NCBI RefSeq assembly: GCF_014359565.1
Contig: NZ_JACIZD010000002.1
Span: 186,001 to 250,000 of the forward strand
DNA length: 64,000 nt
Source of the DNA: Immundisolibacter sp.
GTDB lineage: Bacteria; Pseudomonadota; Gammaproteobacteria; Immundisolibacterales; Immundisolibacteraceae
Reading direction: 5' to 3'
Positions 39,136 to 46,677 of this stretch are shown piece after piece. The position numbers and the translations under genes were made by a program. Positions within the stretch are counted from its first letter, which is position 1. Each line of letters begins with the position of its first letter. Under the pieces are notes generated by a model. That model was not told the DNA's origin. It made no database searches and saw only the letters and a list, made by a program, of their open reading frames with translations.

Positions 39136-39162
39136 GTAGGAGCCCGGCTACGCCGGGCGATG
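39136..39162. repeat. Palindromic repeat GTAGGAGCCCGGC..GCCGGGCGATG
   Basis: A hairpin-forming element (GCCCGGC-TAC-GCCGGGC) in inverse orientation to the copy at 12-35. A second copy begins 58 bp downstream. It lies between the acetyltransferase gene start and the SAH riboswitch. Confidence 0.75.
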
Positions 39163-39193
39163 CCCCAGCGACACACAACGGTGGCGATCAATT

Positions 39194-39219
39194 GTAGGAG
39201 CCCGGCTACGCCGGGCGAT
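39194..39219. repeat. Palindromic repeat, second copy
   Basis: Same GTAGGAGCCCGGCTACGCCG unit as at 39136-39162, in the same orientation, followed by a GCGCAGCTGCGC palindrome. Together the two copies form a small repeat cluster in the gap between the minus-strand acetyltransferase and the plus-strand ahcY leader. Confidence 0.75.
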
Positions 39220-39310
39220 CATCGCGCAGCGCAGCTGCGCTCCTGCATGCAAGGGTAACAGCGGCACCCGGCTTGCCGCGCCACCGGCGCGCCCGGTTAG
39301 AATGCCGCCC

Positions 39311-39370
39311 ACCTGAGGAGCGCTGCAACGGGATTCCCGCCAGGCTCAGGCCGTCCAACCGCGCTCGCTA
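39311..39370 (+). ncRNA. SAH riboswitch
   Basis: The leader of ahcY matches the S-adenosylhomocysteine riboswitch consensus: stem P1 CCTGAG (39312-39317) pairs with CTCAGG (39345-39350), the conserved GAGGAGCGCTGCAACGG core and GCCAGGCTCAGG follow, and GAGCGC (about 39318-39324) can pair with GCGCTC (39361-39366) as the pseudoknot. In this class, SAH binding turns on downstream genes that remove SAH. It lies 76 bp before the ahcY GTG and should control ahcY and metF together. Confidence 0.9.
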
Positions 39371-39445
39371 CCCCGTGACCCGCGGCGGGAGCGAGCTGTC
39401 AGCAACCAGCCCCCCGCCCGGTCGTCCGAATCAAGGAGTGACCGC

Positions 39446-40849
<1,404 letters not shown>

Positions 40850-40858
40850 GGCCCGGCC

Positions 40859-41719
40859 GTGAGCAGCGCGCCCAGCTTCAGCTTCGAGTTCTTCCCGCCG
40901 CGCAGCGACGAGGCGGCGGCGCGCCTGGCGGAGGCGCGCCGCGCCCTGCTGCCGCTGCGGCCCGGTTACGTGTCGGTCACCTTCGGCGCCGGCGGCAGCA
41001 CGCGGGATCTGACGCTGGACACCGTCGCCACCCTGCAGCGGCAGGACGGCGTGCCGGTGGCGCCGCACATCTCCTGCGTCGGCGCCACCGCGGCCAGTCT
41101 CAGCGAACTGCTGGACGCCTACCGGGCGCTGGGCATCCGCCGACTGGTGGCGCTGCGCGGCGATCTGCCGTCCGGCATGGGCGACACGCCGGGCGAATTC
41201 CGCTACGCCAGCGACTTGGTGGCCTTCATCCGCCGCCAGACCGGCGACTGGTTTCACCTGGAAGTGGCCGCCTACCCGGAAGTCCACCCGCAGGCCAGGA
41301 GCGCCCGCGCGGACCTGGAGGCCTTCGTGCGCAAGGTGCAGGCCGGCGCCGACGGGGCCATCACGCAGTATTTCTTCAACGCCGACGCCTATTTCCGCTT
41401 CTGCGATGCGGCCGCCGCGGCTGGCGTCACGGTGCCGATCGTGCCCGGCGTGATGCCGATCACCAACTACACGCAACTGGCGCGCTTCTCGGCCGCCTGC
41501 GGGGCGGAAATCCCGCGCTGGCTGGCGCGCCGGCTGGAGGACTACGGCGACGACCTCGACGGCCTGCGCGCCTTCGGGCTGGACGTGACCCTGGCGCTGT
41601 GCCGCCGCCTGCTGGAAGGCGGCGCGCCCGGCATCCACTTCTACACCCTGAACCGCGCCGAACCGACCGCCACCCTGTGGCAGGCCCTGGGCCTGGGCCA
41701 GCCGACCGAGTCCTGCTGA
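40859..41719 (+). CDS. metF: Methylenetetrahydrofolate reductase
   Basis: A 286-residue FAD-dependent TIM-barrel enzyme reducing 5,10-methylene-THF to 5-methyl-THF, the methyl donor for homocysteine. Typical blocks are SFEFFPPRSDEAAARL at the start, VSVTFGAGGSTRD near residue 42, RRLVALRGDLP near residue 98 and AITQYFFNADAYFRFCD near residue 170. GTG start, 9 bp after ahcY, so it belongs to the riboswitch-controlled unit. The SAH riboswitch thereby couples SAH hydrolysis to remethylation. A repeat array starts 38 bp after its stop. Confidence 0.95.
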   Translation: MSSAPSFSFEFFPPRSDEAAARLAEARRALLPLRPGYVSVTFGAGGSTRDLTLDTVATLQRQDGVPVAPHISCVGATAASLSELLDAYRALGIRRLVALRGDLPSGMGDTPGEFRYASDLVAFIRRQTGDWFHLEVAAYPEVHPQARSARADLEAFVRKVQAGADGAITQYFFNADAYFRFCDAAAAAGVTVPIVPGVMPITNYTQLARFSAACGAEIPRWLARRLEDYGDDLDGLRAFGLDVTLALCRRLLEGGAPGIHFYTLNRAEPTATLWQALGLGQPTESC

Positions 41720-41757
41720 CACGCGCGGCGGTGCGCCGCTCCCGCAGATCCACCACC

Positions 41758-42116
41758 GTGGGAGGCCCGCCCTCGGGCCGAATGCCGGTGGGAAGATTCG
41801 CGGCGAGGGCGCCGCTCCCACAGCTGCTCCACTCCCACAGATCCACGACCGTGGGAGACCCGCCCCCGGGCCGAATGCCTGAGCCCGGACCTGTGGGAGG
41901 CCCGCCCCCGGGCCGAATGCCGGTGGGAAGATTCGCGGCGAGGGCGCCGCTCCCACAGCTGCTCCACTCCCACAGACTCACGACCGTGGGAGGCCCGCCT
42001 CGGGCCGAATGCCTGAGCCCGGACCTGTGGGAGGCCCGCCCCCGGGCCGAATGCCGGTGGGAAGATTCGCGGCGAGGGCGCCGCTCCCACAAACCCACCT
42101 CGGGCCGAATGCCTGA
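41758..42116 (+). repeat. Hairpin repeat array A1 (downstream of metF)
   Basis: Several copies of two modules in one orientation: module a, GTGGGAGGCCCGCC(C)(C/T)CGGGCCGAATGCC, and module b, a 34-bp palindrome GTGGGAAGATTCGCGGCGAG...GCCGCTCCCAC. Module-b copies lie at about 41788-41821, 41923-41956 and 42057-42090. Shorter copies of module a are followed by TGAGCCCGGACCT. Each module can fold as a hairpin. The same modules recur at 42870-43205, 46291-46576 and 49787-49851. No protein is encoded. Confidence 0.85.
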
Positions 42117-42205
42117 GCCCACTGGGCTTGCCGCGTCAGCCAACCGATAACGAGCTTGAACGGGTGCTATTGTCGGCCCTGTCTACAGGACCTGAGGATC
42201 CCGGC

Positions 42206-42475
42206 ATGGGCACCAAGTTCTCCGAGGATGTGATCCCGCTGGCCGACCTGAAGGTCAACCCCGGCCGCGTCGTCAAGCATGCGACAGACGCGCACCGGCC
42301 TGTGCTGCTGACCAGCCGCGGGCGCGGCGTGGCCGTGGTGCAATCGCTGAACGACTACGAGGCGGCCGAGGAGGAACGCGCATTCATGCGGGCGGTCGTT
42401 GCCGGTCTGGCCGACCTCGAGGCGGGCCGAGAGCTGTCGCTTGCACAGGCCAAGGCGCGGCTCGGTCTGAAGTAG
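42206..42475 (+). CDS. YefM/Phd-type antitoxin
   Basis: An 89-residue antitoxin-like protein: an N-terminal DNA-binding Phd/YefM fold (DVIPLADLKVNPGRVVKHA, RPVLLTSRGRGVAVVQSLNDYEAAEE) and a C-terminal charged helix (LEAGRELSLAQAKARLGL) that would wrap the toxin. The ATG giving MGTKFSEDV fits the family; an in-frame start 78 bp upstream is less likely. A ParE-type toxin gene starts 4 bp after its stop. The pair sits between repeat arrays A1 and A2, as a small stand-alone module in otherwise housekeeping sequence. Autorepression by the complex is usual for the family. Confidence 0.85.
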   Translation: MGTKFSEDVIPLADLKVNPGRVVKHATDAHRPVLLTSRGRGVAVVQSLNDYEAAEEERAFMRAVVAGLADLEAGRELSLAQAKARLGLK

Positions 42476-42479
42476 CCGC

Positions 42480-42791
42480 GTGGCCAAGGCCGCCATCCGG
42501 CTCGCCGAATCCGCGCTGGCCGATCTGGAGTCGATACGGGCGTGGTACGCCGGACAGGGCGTGCCCGAGGTGGGCGAGCGCTTGCTTGGCCAAATCGTTG
42601 CGAGCATCGAGGCACTCGCCGATCATCCGGACATGGGGCGTATCGTCCCCGAGTTCGACCAGCCTTTTCTGCGCGAGCTGATCCGGCCACCGTTTCGCAT
42701 CGTCTATCGGCGTGACCCGAAGCACGTGCGTGTCGTTCGGGTCTGGCGCAGTGAGCGCCTGCTCGACGTGCCGGACCAAGACGCGCCCTGA
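42480..42791 (+). CDS. RelE/ParE-type toxin
   Basis: A 103-residue ParE/RelE superfamily protein: LAESALADLESIRAWYAGQG at the N-terminus, ADHPDMGRIVPEF in the middle and the C-terminal RPPFRIVYRRDPKHVRVVRVWRSERLL sheet. This layout is closer to ParE (gyrase inhibitors) than to RelE ribosome-dependent RNases, but the class cannot be decided by eye. GTG start 4 bp after the antitoxin stop, so the pair is translated together. The frame looks complete. It is immediately followed by repeat array A2. Confidence 0.86.
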   Translation: MAKAAIRLAESALADLESIRAWYAGQGVPEVGERLLGQIVASIEALADHPDMGRIVPEFDQPFLRELIRPPFRIVYRRDPKHVRVVRVWRSERLLDVPDQDAP

Positions 42792-42869
42792 CGCGCCGAA
42801 TCTGCGAATCAATACGCCATCAATGACTCACCCGCCGCTCGAAGGCGCGTTTCCCGCAGATCCACGACC

Positions 42870-43205
42870 GTGGGAGGCCCGTCGCCGGGCCGAATGCCTG
42901 CGCCCAGCCTTGTGGGAGGCCCGCCTCGGGCCGAATGTCGGTTGAAAGATTCGCGGCGAGGGCGCCGCTCCCACAAGGGTGACCCCGGCCGAATGCCTGC
43001 GCCCAGCCTTGTGGGAGGCCCGCCTCGGGCCGAATGTCGGGTTGGAAGATTCGCGGCGAGGGCGCCGCTCCCACAAGGGTGCCGCTCCCGCAAGCCCGCC
43101 GCCGGGCCGAATGCCTGCGCCCAGCCTTGTGGGAGGCCCGCCTCGGGCCGAATGTCGGTTGGAAGATTCGCGGCGAGGGCGCCGCTCCCACAAGGGTGCC
43201 GCTCC
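42870..43205 (+). repeat. Hairpin repeat array A2 (downstream of the toxin gene)
   Basis: Three repeats of the module a / module b type seen in A1, here with GAATGTCGG(GT)TGGAAGATTCGCGG and separated by GAATGCCTGCGCCCAGCCTT spacers, period about 105-120 bp. The orientation is the same as in A1. It fills the first half of the 813-bp gap between the toxin gene and pilA; the remainder holds the pilA regulatory region. Confidence 0.85.
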
Positions 43206-43221
43206 AAGAATCGGGCAATTT

Positions 43222-43238
43222 TTGTCATATTTTGACAA
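43222..43238. promoter_or_regulatory. TTGTCA-N5-TGACAA inverted repeat upstream of pilA
   Basis: A perfect 6-bp inverted repeat in a short AT-rich island (CAATTTTTGTCATATTTTGA), about 220 bp upstream of the sigma-54 promoter. It contains TGTC/GACA motifs of the sort recognised by the pilin activator PilR in Pseudomonas. It could be an enhancer site, but the distance is large and the assignment is inference. Confidence 0.35.
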
Positions 43239-43460
43239 TCTGCGTCCGGCGGTGCCGTCGCGGTCGGCGGTGTGGGCGATGCCATGCAAACACACGGCGC
43301 GCCGGCCCGGTCGGTCCCGGCACCTGCCGGGCGCCGCCACAATGCCGGCGTCATCCAATACTTCATATTTATATCAATCAGTTGTACATCACCCGGCGGA
43401 CCGGGCAAGCCTCCGATGCGGCGCTCGCCAAGGCACCCCGTCCGACCGCCGCCCCGGCGC

Positions 43461-43476
43461 TGGCACGTGAATTGCT
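43461..43476 (+). promoter_or_regulatory. Sigma-54 promoter of the pilin gene
   Basis: TGGCAC-GTGAA-TTGCT matches the RpoN -24/-12 consensus TGGCAC-N5-TTGCW exactly. It ends 128 bp before the pilin ATG, giving a leader of roughly 115 nt. Pilin genes in Pseudomonas and relatives are transcribed by RpoN under PilS/PilR, so this fits the gene it precedes. Confidence 0.82.
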
Positions 43477-43604
43477 CTACTACATCCGCGCGCCGGCTCA
43501 AGGTCGCCCGCATCGGGTCGTTGACTATTCGGCCACGGTGGCAGGGGGCGGATTGCCGCCGACGCCGACTGGCAATCATTCATCCTTCAATGGGAGATAC
43601 GCAG

Positions 43605-44048
43605 ATGCAGAAACTTCAACAGGGCTTCACGCTCATCGAACTGATGATCGTGGTGGCCATCATCGGCATCCTGGCCGCGCTGGCCGTGCCGGCGTACCAG
43701 GACTACACCATCCGGTCGAAGGTGGCGGAAGCGGCCTCGCTGGCCTCGGCGGTGCGCACGGCGATTGACGTTGCCTTTAGCGAATCCGGCACGCTGGCCG
43801 GCTTGCCGACGACCCATGCGTCGTTGGGGCTTTCCCTGGCCACGTCTTATAAGGCGAAATACGTCTCGACGGTTGCGGTTGGAACTGGCGGTACGGTCAC
43901 TGTGACGATGACGAACGTGAGTGATTTTCCCACGGCTGTTGCGGGTAAGACGGTTATCTACGAGCCGATTAATCGGGGCGGCAACCTCGAATGGGTGGTC
44001 AGCGCCGGCCCATCAACCGTACCCGATAAATACCTGCCGCGTCGTTAA
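43605..44048 (+). CDS. pilA: Type IV major pilin
   Basis: A 147-residue type IVa pilin. The 7-residue leader MQKLQQG is cut by PilD before Phe, and the mature N-terminus [27 protein letters not shown] (Glu5 present) is the standard assembly helix. The globular part is Thr/Val/Gly-rich ([15 protein letters not shown]). The C-terminus [10 protein letters not shown]...DKYLPRR resembles the usual disulfide-bounded D region, but both cysteines are missing, and the protein contains no Cys. Expression is likely RpoN-dependent (promoter at 43461). A strong terminator follows, then two GT-C proteins and a GT2, probably glycosylating it. GGGAGA lies before the ATG. Confidence 0.93.
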   Translation: MQKLQQGFTLIELMIVVAIIGILAALAVPAYQDYTIRSKVAEAASLASAVRTAIDVAFSESGTLAGLPTTHASLGLSLATSYKAKYVSTVAVGTGGTVTVTMTNVSDFPTAVAGKTVIYEPINRGGNLEWVVSAGPSTVPDKYLPRR

Positions 44049-44065
44049 GCCGGTCAGGTTGGTTA

Positions 44066-44094
44066 AAAAGGGCGGCTTCGGCCGCCCTTTTTTA
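44066..44094 (+). terminator. Rho-independent terminator after pilA
   Basis: Stem AAAAAGGGCGGC / GCCGCCCTTTTT with a TTCG tetraloop and a T-run, 17 bp after the pilA stop and 20 bp before the next gene. It should keep most pilin transcription from entering the glycosyltransferase genes, allowing high pilin and low enzyme levels. Confidence 0.93.
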
Positions 44095-44114
44095 TCTGCA
44101 ACAGTGGTCGGCGG

Positions 44115-46250
44115 ATGAACCCTCGGCATCGCACGCTCGCCCTGGCCGGGTTGCTGGTTCTGGTCGGGCTGGTCTACTGGCCCGGCCTGTCCGGCCCCTG
44201 GTTGTTCGACGATTTCTCCAATATCCGCGACAACGCCTTCCTGCGCGTGACGGCGCTGGACTGGCAGTCCCTGAGCGGCGCCGCAAGCTCGCTGGCGGCG
44301 GGGCCGCTCGGCCGGCCGATTGCTTATCTCAGTTTCGCGCTCGACCACTATTTGCACGGCGACGCCAGCCCGTACGCCTACAAGCTGACCAACCTCGCCA
44401 TCCACGGCCTGAACACGCTGCTGGTGGCGGCGCTGCTGGGCGCCGTGTTGGGCCGTCTGGCGGCGCGGCAGGTGTTGCCGGTGCGACTGGCCGCGCCCGC
44501 GGCGCTGGTGCTCACGGCGCTGTGGGCGCTGCACCCGATCCAGATTTCCAGCGTGCTGTACGTGGTGCAGCGCATGACCAGTCTTTCGGCCACCTTCGGG
44601 CTGGCGGCGCTGCTGTGCTGGCTGCGCGCGCGCGCGCATATTCTCGTAGGAGCGGGCCATGCCCGCGACCGGGACGCTGGACCTGGCCACGACGCCGCCA
44701 ATCCTGAAACCGTCGCGGTCGCGGCCATGGGCCGCTCCTACACCCCGGACCTGACGCAACCGCCTGTCGGAGCGGGCCATGCCCGCGACCGGGGCGCCGT
44801 GCCCGGGCATGACGATGCGCATTTACCCGCCACTGCGGTCGCGGGCATGGCCCGCCCCTACAGCGTCGGCACGGGACGTGGTCTGCCGGGCTGGCTCGCG
44901 CCACTGGGCTGGCTGCTGGCCGGCGTGGCGTTTGCCCTGCTCGGCGCCTTCACCAAGGAAACCGCCGTCCTGCTGCCGCTGTACGCGCTGCTGCTGAACC
45001 GGGTGCTGTACCCGCAGGCGCCGTACTGGCAACGCTGGCTGCGCGTGCCCGCCGGGCTGCGGCTGGCGCTGCTGGTGGCGGCGCTGACGGTGGTGTTCGG
45101 CCTCGCCGCCTGGTATTGCGCGTCGGGCTACGCCGGCCGGCCCTTCACGCTGACCGAGCGCGTGCTGACGCAGGCGCGGGTGCTGTGGTTCTACATCGGC
45201 CTGGTGGCGCTGCCGCGCATCGATGCATTTGGCCTGCACCACGACGACATTGCGCTGTCCATCGGGCTGCTGGCGCCGTGGACCACGCTGCCGGCCTTGC
45301 TGGGGCTGGCCGGGCTGGCACTGCTCGGCTGGCGGTGCCTGGACCGCCGGCCGCTGGTGGGCCTGGGCCTGCTGTGGTTCCTGGCCGGGCATGTGCTGGA
45401 ATCCACCGTGGTGCCGCTGGAAATCGCCCACGAGCACCGCAACTACCTGCCGAGTCTGGGCCTGCTGCTGGCCGGCGCGGGCGTGCTGCTGCCGCTGGTC
45501 GAACACTGGCGGCGGCGGGCGACGGTGGCGCTGGTGGCGACCCTCGGCGCCCTGCTGGCCGCCACCACGGCGCTGCGGGCCGATCAGTGGGGCGATGAGC
45601 TGGGCATGAGCCGCTACGAGGTTCGCCACCACCCCGGTTCGGCCCAGGCTCGCAACAATCTGGCCGCCGATCTGGTGTGGCGCGGCCACTACGCAGAGGC
45701 CCGTGAACACCTCGAGGCGGCGATCGAACTGGCGCCGTGGGAAGTGGGCTACCCGATGAACCTGGTCGGCGCCTATCGGGTGCAGAAACTGGACCCCCCA
45801 CCGGCGCTGAGCGCGGAAATCCTGGAGCGCATTCGCACCCAGCCGCTGAGCGCCTTCGGCAGCTCGACCCTGAAACGCTACAGCGAGTGCCTGCCGAAGG
45901 CTTGCACGTACATGACCGACGACGTCACCGGCTGGCTGGAGGCCTACCTGGCCGGCGGCCAGCCGACCTTCGATCGCTCCTACGTGCAGTTCCTGCTTGG
46001 CCGCGCCTACCGCGAGCAGGGGCGCATCCAGGACGCGCTGAACGCCTTCCAGCGCGCCCACGACCTGGACCCGCGCTACCTGCACCCGCTGTTCGAGCAG
46101 GCCAACATCCTGCTGAGCCTGCGCCAGTGGGACACCGCGGCGCTGGTGCTGGACAGCATCCGCGCCGCCAACGAAAACGCATATCAGCGCCTGGACCGGC
46201 AGATTGCGGAACTCGATGCAGCGATTGCCAAGGGGCGGGGCGGCAAATGA
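44115..46250 (+). CDS. TMTC-like GT-C membrane glycosyltransferase with TPR domain (paralogue 1)
   Basis: A 711-residue protein: about ten membrane helices, then a soluble TPR-like C-terminus (from about residue 490; AQARNNLAADLVWRGHYAEAREHLEAAI and AYREQGRIQDALNAFQRAHDLDP). The first external loop carries FDDFSNIRDN, then GRPIAYLSFALDHYLHG, matching the acidic GT-C site of TMTC/PMT-type O-mannosyltransferases. HPIQISSVLYVVQRMTSLSATF and STVVPLEIAHEHRNYLPS are shared with the paralogue at 46678. Residues 178-249 are encoded by two tandem 120-bp palindromic repeats and read as two related 40-residue units (VGAGHARDR...). Position after pilA suggests pilin O-glycosylation. Confidence 0.8.
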   Translation: MNPRHRTLALAGLLVLVGLVYWPGLSGPWLFDDFSNIRDNAFLRVTALDWQSLSGAASSLAAGPLGRPIAYLSFALDHYLHGDASPYAYKLTNLAIHGLNTLLVAALLGAVLGRLAARQVLPVRLAAPAALVLTALWALHPIQISSVLYVVQRMTSLSATFGLAALLCWLRARAHILVGAGHARDRDAGPGHDAANPETVAVAAMGRSYTPDLTQPPVGAGHARDRGAVPGHDDAHLPATAVAGMARPYSVGTGRGLPGWLAPLGWLLAGVAFALLGAFTKETAVLLPLYALLLNRVLYPQAPYWQRWLRVPAGLRLALLVAALTVVFGLAAWYCASGYAGRPFTLTERVLTQARVLWFYIGLVALPRIDAFGLHHDDIALSIGLLAPWTTLPALLGLAGLALLGWRCLDRRPLVGLGLLWFLAGHVLESTVVPLEIAHEHRNYLPSLGLLLAGAGVLLPLVEHWRRRATVALVATLGALLAATTALRADQWGDELGMSRYEVRHHPGSAQARNNLAADLVWRGHYAEAREHLEAAIELAPWEVGYPMNLVGAYRVQKLDPPPALSAEILERIRTQPLSAFGSSTLKRYSECLPKACTYMTDDVTGWLEAYLAGGQPTFDRSYVQFLLGRAYREQGRIQDALNAFQRAHDLDPRYLHPLFEQANILLSLRQWDTAALVLDSIRAANENAYQRLDRQIAELDAAIAKGRGGK
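44646..44861. repeat. Two tandem 120-bp palindromic repeats inside a coding region
   Basis: Each unit has GTAGGAGCGGGCCATGCCCG..CGACC and its inverse GGTCGCGG(G/C)CATGG..CCGCTCCTAC about 70 bp apart (44646-44670 with 44717-44741; 44766-44790 with 44837-44861). The second unit starts exactly 120 bp after the first, so both are read in the same frame and add 40 residues each to the membrane protein. The element looks like a mobile extragenic repeat that landed in a coding sequence. Confidence 0.88.
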
Positions 46251-46290
46251 GCTGGCGTGTCCCCGCCACCGGACTGCGTGGCCTCTGGCC

Positions 46291-46576
46291 GTGGGAGGCC
46301 CGCCCCCGGGCCGAATTGGGCCGGTGGGGGTGTGTGGATTCGGTGCCGGCGGCTTCGCGGCGAGGGCGCCGCTCCCACATGCCCGCCCGGGCCGAATGCC
46401 TGAGCCCGGGTTTGTGGGAGGCCCGCCCTCGGGCCGAATGCCTGAGCCCGAGCCGTGGGAGGCCCGCCCCCGGGCCGAATGTCTGAGCCACGACCGTGGG
46501 AGCCCGCCCCCGGGCCGAATGTCGGTGGGAAGATTCGCGGCGAGGGCGCCGCTCCCACAGGGGCGGTGCTCCCACG
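46291..46576 (+). repeat. Hairpin repeat array A3 (between the two GT-C genes)
   Basis: Copies of GTGGGAGGCCCGCCCCCGGGCCGAAT and of the TTCGCGGCGAGGGCGCCGCTCCCAC module in the same orientation as A1/A2, with spacers TGCCTGAGCCCGGGTTTGTG and related. It fills most of the 427-bp gap between the paralogous GT-C genes; the last 100 bp before the second gene contain its AT-richer putative promoter (ATGAAAATCCATATACCCAA). Confidence 0.85.
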
Positions 46577-46677
46577 GGGGCGACGCCCCAGCAAGCGCCG
46601 CTGTCGCGAATGAAAATCCATATACCCAAAATTGATGGCGCTGAGGCCGGACGCCGGCTGGTGACGCAACAGCAACT

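Noticed and set aside
41758-43205. Possible CRISPR array
   Set aside because: The repeats are palindromic, vary in length and spacing, have no unique 30-40 bp spacers, and no cas genes are present.
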